Below are positions 58,859-64,000 of a stretch of 64,000 bases of DNA, in pieces; the stretch's first letter is position 1, and each line of letters opens with the position of its first letter. The translations under genes were made by a program, and so were the position numbers. Source of the DNA: Callorhinus ursinus (taxonomy: Eukaryota; Chordata; Mammalia; Carnivora; Otariidae); the NCBI RefSeq assembly GCF_003265705.1, contig NW_020312817.1, positions 32,017,820 through 32,081,819 on the forward strand, written 5' to 3'. The notes beneath the pieces are model-generated. The model was not told the DNA's origin. It was given only the letters and a program-made list of their open reading frames with translations, and did not search any database.

Positions 58859-59289
58859 AATGAAGAGGGACGGGAGTAGCAGTGTTTTGACTAACCTTTG
58901 TCAGTTGCTAAAAATTTGATATGACCTAGGTACACTGATAAAAGTGAAGTTTTGTTTCTGCAAAGCTGGGGACTAGACCCTGAAACACAGTAACTAGCCT
59001 TATGTGGCCACTCCTAAGACATCTTTGTCTCTTCACTCATTGACTTCTACGTGAAATTGTCACTTTTCTTCTTTGACCCTATCCACACAGACAAAAACAA
59101 TCTGACACTTATAAAAAGCAACAAGGCAGAAAAAGAAATTTTCTTCATGAAAAGAGAATTTACAGGAATCCCAAAATCAAATGCTAAAACCTTCTTTAAG
59201 GTTCTATGGCATTTGCCTACGGAATGGGGAGATACATGTTCATGAACAACGGGGAAGGTGTTGCTTTTTATTACAAAGTCTTTGAAGCT

Positions 59290-59473
59290 TTTTTTTTTTT
59301 TTGAGAGAAAGAGAGAGAGAGGGAGGAGCAGAGGGTGAGGGAGAGAGAGAATCTTAAGCAGGTTCCATGCCCAGCTTGGAGCCCAACTCGGGGCTCGATC
59401 TCATGACCCTGAAATCATGACCTGAGCTGAAATTGCATCAGACCCCTAACCAACTGAGCCACCCAGGTGCCCC
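59290..59473 (-). mobile_element. CAN SINE
   Basis: Target duplication TTTGAAGCT at 59281-59289 and 59474-59482. Confidence 0.88.
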
Positions 59474-59607
59474 TTTGAAGCTAATTTCTAAGTATACCTT
59501 TTTTAAAAAAGCAAATAGAAAACCTATTCCCAAGCCAATGACAAATGGATACATACACCATGACTCAAAGAGGTAGGTTCAGACTTCGTAAGAAAGGAGC
59601 AGTTTGA

Positions 59608-59793
59608 GGGGTGCCTATGTGGCTCAGTCAACTGAGTGGCTGCATTTGGCTGGGGCCCTGATCCCAGCGTACTGGGATCAAGTCCCAGGTCGGGCTCCCT
59701 CTTCAATGGGGAGTCTGCTTCTCCCTCTCCCCCTGCCCAGCTTGTGCTCTCTCTCTCTCTCTCAAATAAATAAAATCTTTTTTAAAAAAATAA
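59608..59793 (+). mobile_element. CAN SINE
   Basis: Flanks AGGAGCAGTTTGA / AGAAGTGGTTTGA. Confidence 0.88.
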
Positions 59794-60054
59794 AGAAGTG
59801 GTTTGAAACACATAGAGAAATGAGGAATTTTATTAAATCAGTTTAACTACCTCATTTTTCAAATGAGACTAAGACTTAGAATTATAACACAGTGAGTGCA
59901 GTGGTACCCAAATCTTGCCACGAGGACTATCAGAACTTTGATAAAAATATCTCCAATTCCAGAAAACTAGGAACTATTGCCAACCACTCTTTCTTGGGAA
60001 GAACCATCTTTATTCTGTGAATATGTCTTATTTTTTTAAATGTTCCTCCCCCCC

Positions 60055-60239
60055 TTTTTAAAATTTATTTATTCATTTGAGAGAGACTCAGCACAAGCAG
60101 GGGGAGAGGCAGAGGGAGAGGGAGAAGCAGACTCCCCACTGAGCTGGGAGCCCAATATGGGGCTCAATCCCAGGACCTGGAGATCTTGACCTGAGCCAAA
60201 GGCAGAGGCTTAACCATCTAAGCCACCCAGACGCCCCCA
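60055..60239 (-). mobile_element. CAN SINE
   Basis: TTTAAAATTTATTTATTCAT to CCACCCAGACGCCCCC. Confidence 0.86.
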
Positions 60240-60297
60240 ATGAAAGGATGCTAAGAGTAATTTTTTAAAAAATCTCATGTTTTCTTTTTCTTCCTTT

Positions 60298-60408
60298 AAG
60301 TTTGTTTGTTTATTTTTAGTAATCTCTACACCCAACATGGGGCTCCAACTCACAACCGTGAGATCAAGAGTCAGTATGATCCTCTGACTGAGCCAGCCCA
60401 GCACTCCT
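60298..60408 (-). mobile_element. Short tRNA-Lys-like CAN SINE
   Basis: Body ACACCCAACATGGGGCTCCA and CTGACTGAGCCAGCCCAGCA. Confidence 0.82.
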
Positions 60409-60438
60409 CTTCATGGTTTTTTGATAGAAAAAAATTTG

Positions 60439-60645
60439 TGGGGGCACTTGGGTGGCTCAGTCGGTTGGGCGTCTGCCTTCAGCTTGGGTCGTGATCCCGG
60501 GACCCTGGGATTGAGCCCCACATTTGGGGGTCCTTGCTCGGCGGGAAGCCTGCTTCTCCCTCTCCCTCTGGCCTATCTCTCCCCCCTTCTTGTGCTCTCT
60601 CTCTCTGTCAAATAAATAAATAAATAAAATCTTAAAAAAAAAAGG
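60439..60645 (+). mobile_element. CAN SINE
   Basis: GGGGGCACTTGGGTGGCTCA head, AAATAAATAAATAAATAAAA tail. Confidence 0.88.
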
Positions 60646-60716
60646 AAAAAGTTTTTCAGATCTACCTAGTTCCCAAAATCCAAGTCTGGAATCTCTAGCT
60701 AAGAACAAAGTATGAC

Positions 60717-60816
60717 AGGGTTCCTGGCTGGCTCAGTCGGTAGAACATGTGACTCTTACCTCAGGGTCTTGACTTCAAGTCCCACCTTGGGCACAGAGCT
60801 TACTTTAAAAAAAAAA
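60717..60816 (+). mobile_element. Short tRNA-Lys-like CAN SINE
   Basis: GGTTCCTGGCTGGCTCAGTC head, CTTCAAGTCCCACCTTGGGC, A tail. Confidence 0.82.
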
Positions 60817-61227
60817 GAATGACTTCACCCGGTAAAAAATAGAAAAAAAAACAACAAACCCACAGAAACAAACAAGAAAAGAAGAACCACAAAGAAAAAA
60901 ACATGTCTATCCTTACTAAAAATGCAAATTAAAACAATATGCTGTTTTTGTCAGGAGTGCAGTGAAATTGGCACTTATACACAGTAATGGGAATGTGAAA
61001 TAATACCACATATTTGAGGGTCAATTTATCAATATGTTGTTTCCTTCTTTAATGAAGCACTTTTATAGCCTATATACACCCCCACGCACAAACTTTAGAA
61101 TATATAAAATTTAATTCTTCCAAAATATCCTTTAACTTTTCACTAACTCAGATATAACATTTATAATTAGTATATAATTTTTTAATTTTTTTATTTTAAC
61201 GAGGCTCCATGCCCAACGTGGGGATGG

Positions 61228-61340
61228 AGTATTCACTGAGTATTTACTATGTGCCATACACTATACTAAGTGTTTTACATATGTTAACTCTTTTTTTCAC
61301 TTTACAAATAAAAGTAAACTGCTCATTTTTGAACAAACCT
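61228..61340 (-). mobile_element. MIR fragment
   Basis: GAGTATTTACTATGTGCCAT ACACTATACTAAGTGTTTTA CATATG. Confidence 0.65.
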
Positions 61341-61534
61341 CTGCCCCTTTCCTTATGCCATTATCCTTATATTAATATCCTTCATTGTTTCTATGAACAG
61401 TCCTATCTATGAAAGTCCTACTTATATTTAAAAGCTTAGCTTAAATGTATCACTTCCTAGAATCAGAGAAATAAAATTATTTGCCCAAGGCCATCCAGCT
61501 ACCTCTTTGATGAATACAGTCTGAGTTAATGAAA

Positions 61535-61640
61535 AGAGCAATGACCTGGGACTTAGAAGACTTGAAATTGAATCCTGTCTCTGCAATTTACTACTTGGTT
61601 TTAGAAAAACCACTTAATGTTTTAGACATTTGTTGTCTCA
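61535..61640 (+). mobile_element. MIR fragment
   Basis: GAAATTGAATCCTGTCTCTG CAATTTACTACTTGG. Confidence 0.55.
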
Positions 61641-61813
61641 TTTGTATTCATTCATGTGATATACATTCAAGCATACTTTGAAAAATGATTTAAAGCTAAT
61701 AATCATAATCCAATTAAAAATTTTGAGTTATTTTGGACCGCAGTGTTGTATGTTCTTCTGTACTTAGCTCAATTATTTCGTTGGGTTATATGGATAAGAT
61801 TATTAATTTTCCA

Positions 61814-61984
61814 GGGGCACCTGGTTGGCTCAGTCAGTTAAGCATCTGCCTTCAGCTCAGGTCATGATCTCGGGGTCCTGGGATTGGGCCCTGTGTTGGC
61901 CTCTCTACTCAGTGGGGAGTCTGCTTCTTCCCTTTCCCTCTGTGTGCTCTCTCCCTCTCTCTCAAATAAAATCTTTTAAAAAAA
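61814..61984 (+). mobile_element. CAN SINE
   Basis: GGGGCACCTGGTTGGCTCAG head, CAAATAAAATCTTTTAAAAA tail. Confidence 0.86.
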
Positions 61985-62219
61985 TTATTATTCATGTGAT
62001 ATTAAATTGGGAATGTAAAAACTTTAATTATAAAAATAATTTACTTTTGCTGCAGAAAATGGAAAATATGAAAAGCAGAATAAAAAAAAAAAACAATAAT
62101 CCTACATGGTTTAACTTTCCCAGTAAAATACTTGTCTTATTCACTGTTGTAGACCAAGCATCTTAGAACAGTGCCAGGTACAAAGGAGATGTTCAATAAG
62201 TAATTGCCAAATGACTTTA

Positions 62220-62346
62220 TTTATTTTTTAAGATTTTATTTACTTATTTGACAAAGAGAGAGAGCACAAGCAGGGGGAGAGGCAGAGGGAGAAGCAGGCT
62301 CCCCACTGAGCAGGGAGCCAAACCAGAGCCAAGGGCAGACGCTTAA
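62220..62346 (-). mobile_element. CAN SINE, internally deleted
   Basis: TTTATTTTTTAAGATTTTAT to AAGGGCAGACGCTTAA. It lacks the middle of the body and its 5' head. Confidence 0.8.
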
Positions 62347-62352
62347 TTTTTG

Positions 62353-62543
62353 GGGGGCCCCTGGGTGGCTCAGTCAGTTAAGCATCTGCGTTTGGCTCAG
62401 GTCATGATCCCAAGGTCCTGGGATTGAGTCCTGTATGGGCTCCTTGCTCAGCAGGGAGTCTGCTTCTCCCTCTATCCTTCCCCACTGCTCATGATCTCTC
62501 TCTCTCAAATAAATAAATAAAATCTTAAAAAAAAAAAAAAAAA
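62353..62543 (+). mobile_element. CAN SINE
   Basis: GGGGCCCCTGGGTGGCTCAG head, long A tail. Confidence 0.88.
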
Positions 62544-62556
62544 GAAGAAGAAGTTT

Positions 62557-62690
62557 GGGGCACCTGACTGGCCCAGTCAGAAAAGCATGTGACTCCTGAT
62601 CTTGGGGTTGTGAGTTCAAGCCCCACACTGGGTGTAGAGATTAAATAAATTTTTAAAAATTAAATAAAAGTAAATAAATAAACAAATAAA
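62557..62690 (+). mobile_element. Short tRNA-Lys-like CAN SINE
   Basis: GGGGCACCTGACTGGCCCAG head, GTTCAAGCCCCACACTGGGT, tail of AAATAAAT repeats. Confidence 0.82.
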
Positions 62691-62714
62691 TAAGTTAGCT
62701 CATGTTGTAATGTT

Positions 62715-62905
62715 GACTAGGACTATAAGCTCTGCAGTCCAACTACCTGGGTTTGAATCCTGTTCTCCCTACACACACCAACTATAATTTTGGACAAGTA
62801 ACTTAACTTCACTTGGACTTAGTTTCCCCATACATAAAAGAGAAATGACAATAATATCCACCTCATCCAGTTGTGAGAATTACATGAGATAAGCCCGCAA
62901 AACTA
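62715..62905 (+). mobile_element. MIR
   Basis: CTACCTGGGTTTGAATCCTG, GGACAAGTAACTTAACTTCA and GTGAGAATTACATGAGATAA. Confidence 0.8.
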
Positions 62906-62969
62906 TCACAGGCTTTTTTTCCCTGATTATAAGTAACATGTTGATTGTGGAAATTATATAATAGCACAA

Positions 62970-63112
62970 ATACCAGGCTGTGAATTTTGTGAGGGCAGGG
63001 TCCAAAGCTATCTCATTAACTATGGTATGCCTAGTTCCTAGCATAGTCCTTATCACATAGTAGGTGCTCAGTATTTACTGAATGTTGTTAAATAAAGAAT
63101 ATAAATGTTATC
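62970..63112 (+). mobile_element. L2 3' end
   Basis: TGTGAGGGCAGGGTCC and CACATAGTAGGTGCTCAGTA are the classic L2 terminus. Confidence 0.75.
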
Positions 63113-63114
63113 CA

Positions 63115-63965
63115 TAATCCAACCACTCAGATATAACCATTATTAATAATCTGAAATTTATAGTTCCAATTTTTACCTATGCATATATCACTTTGGAAAA
63201 AAATTATATGATATAGTTTTGTAAAAACCTTTTCTTTTTACTTAGTATATATGATGGTTAATTTTATGACTCAACGTGACTGGTCCACAGGACCAGACAT
63301 TTGGCCAAATATTATTCTGGGTGTGTTGGTGAGGGTGTTTGGGTGAGATTAACGTTTGAATCAATAGACTGAGTAAAGCAGATTGCCTCCGCTATTATGG
63401 GTGGGCCTCATCCAATCAATTGAAGACCTGAATAGAACAGAACAAAAGGCTGAGCAAGATAGAATTCCTCCTGTATGACTGCCTGAGCCAGGACACCAGT
63501 CTCTTCCTGCCTTAGGGCTGTAACTGAAAAATTGGCTCTTCCTGGATTTTGAGCCTGCCGGCTTTCGGGTTAGAATTTATACCATTGGCTCCTGGGTCTT
63601 CAGCTTGTCAATTACAGATCTTGAGACTTCTCAGCCTCCAGAATTCCATGAACCAATTCCTTATTTTATATATTATTTTGTATATATCTGGCATTAGTTA
63701 TGCTTCTCTGGAGAACCCCGACTAATACAGTGTATTACACCATAAACAATTTCCCGTTATTAAATATTCTACAACATTATAATGTTTGCAGTGGTATTCC
63801 ATTTCATCAGTATCTACTATTGTAAGAAATTTAGATTCTTTTCATTTTTTTGTATTATAAATAATGCTGAAGTATATATACCTTTGATAGATATTTATGT
63901 ATAACCCTGATTATTTCCTTAGAATAATTCCATAAGTGAAATTACTCGGTCAAAGAGTGTAAAAA
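63115..63965 (-). mobile_element. Old LINE fragment split by the LTR
   Basis: CCATAATCCAACCACTCAGA before the LTR and TATTATAAATAATGCTGAAG with GATTATTTCCTTAGAATAAT after it are consecutive parts of one old LINE-like repeat. Orientation is uncertain. Confidence 0.5.
63252..63729 (+). mobile_element. MLT2-type solo LTR (ERVL)
   Basis: Starts TGATGGTTAATTTTATG, contains GTGGGCCTCATCCAATCAAT and ends TCTCTGGAGAACCCCGACTA ATACA, the typical ERVL LTR layout. No retroviral coding sequence flanks it, so it is a solo LTR. Confidence 0.7.
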
Positions 63966-63978
63966 AAATGTAAAAGCT

Positions 63979-64000
63979 GGGGCACCAGGGTAGCTCGGTC
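63979..64000 (+). mobile_element. CAN SINE head, cut by window end
   Basis: GGGGCACCAGGGTAGCTCGG is the first 20 bases of a SINE continuing outside. Confidence 0.75.

Larger units (their letters stand above)
55061..64000. other. DNA upstream of SRSF7
   Basis: AT-rich flank with many SINEs, MIR, L2 and an MLT2 LTR. Between 56.9 and 58.5 kb and at 55.1-55.75 kb I recognise neither gene nor repeat. In human the next gene to this side is GEMIN6. None of it is seen here. Confidence 0.6.

Noticed and set aside
1..64000. CRISPR arrays, prokaryotic operons or phage-like systems
   Set aside because: No spaced direct-repeat array or compact gene clusters; the sequence is clearly mammalian.

Overview
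This is vertebrate nuclear DNA from a carnivoran mammal. The clearest evidence is a dense set of tRNA-derived CAN/SINEC short interspersed repeats, recognisable by a GCGCCTGGGTGGCTCAG head and an AAATAAATAAAATCTT tail. I list 37 copies. Their body, with CTGCCTTCGGCTCAGGTCATGATCC, is the type I associate with arctoid caniforms (seals, mustelids, bears) rather than dog or cat. That taxonomic narrowing is inference from memory. Genes have introns, and there are no bacterial or viral operons.

Two protein-coding genes are present, facing each other as at human 2p22.1. From the left comes the 3' half of GALM (galactose mutarotase, + strand): four coding exons at 4631-4712, 31405-31546, 33112-33286 and 34255-34332, giving residues 185-342 of a 342-residue enzyme, then a 3' UTR with a signal near 35446. 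From the right comes a complete SRSF7 (SR splicing factor, - strand): eight coding exons between 54749 and 48908 that join in frame into 238 residues (RRM, CCHC zinc knuckle, RS domain), with a CpG-rich TATA-containing promoter near 54.8-54.95 kb and a 3' UTR running to about 47.57 kb. About 12 kb of repeat-rich intergenic DNA separates the two 3' ends.

The most interesting functional element lies inside SRSF7 intron 3. A predicted poison cassette exon (about 52416-52863) carries an early stop, and then a strong-Kozak ATG at 52450 whose frame matches the RS-domain exons exactly. Inclusion would split the gene into an RRM/zinc-knuckle ORF (137 aa) and an RS-domain ORF (121 aa), the Split-ORF autoregulation described for mammalian SRSF7.

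Everything else is introns and intergenic DNA filled with repeats: CAN SINEs (many with clear target-site duplications), MIR, L2, degenerate L1, hAT/Charlie and Tigger DNA transposons, an ERVL-type MLT2 LTR, microsatellites and two very long C/G homopolymers. A processed RPL22 pseudogene (about 40565-41014) sits inside an old L1. I found no convincing evidence of a wholly new gene system. The noteworthy signals are the SRSF7 split-ORF exon, nested insertions that reveal relative ages, and unstable simple repeats in transcribed DNA.
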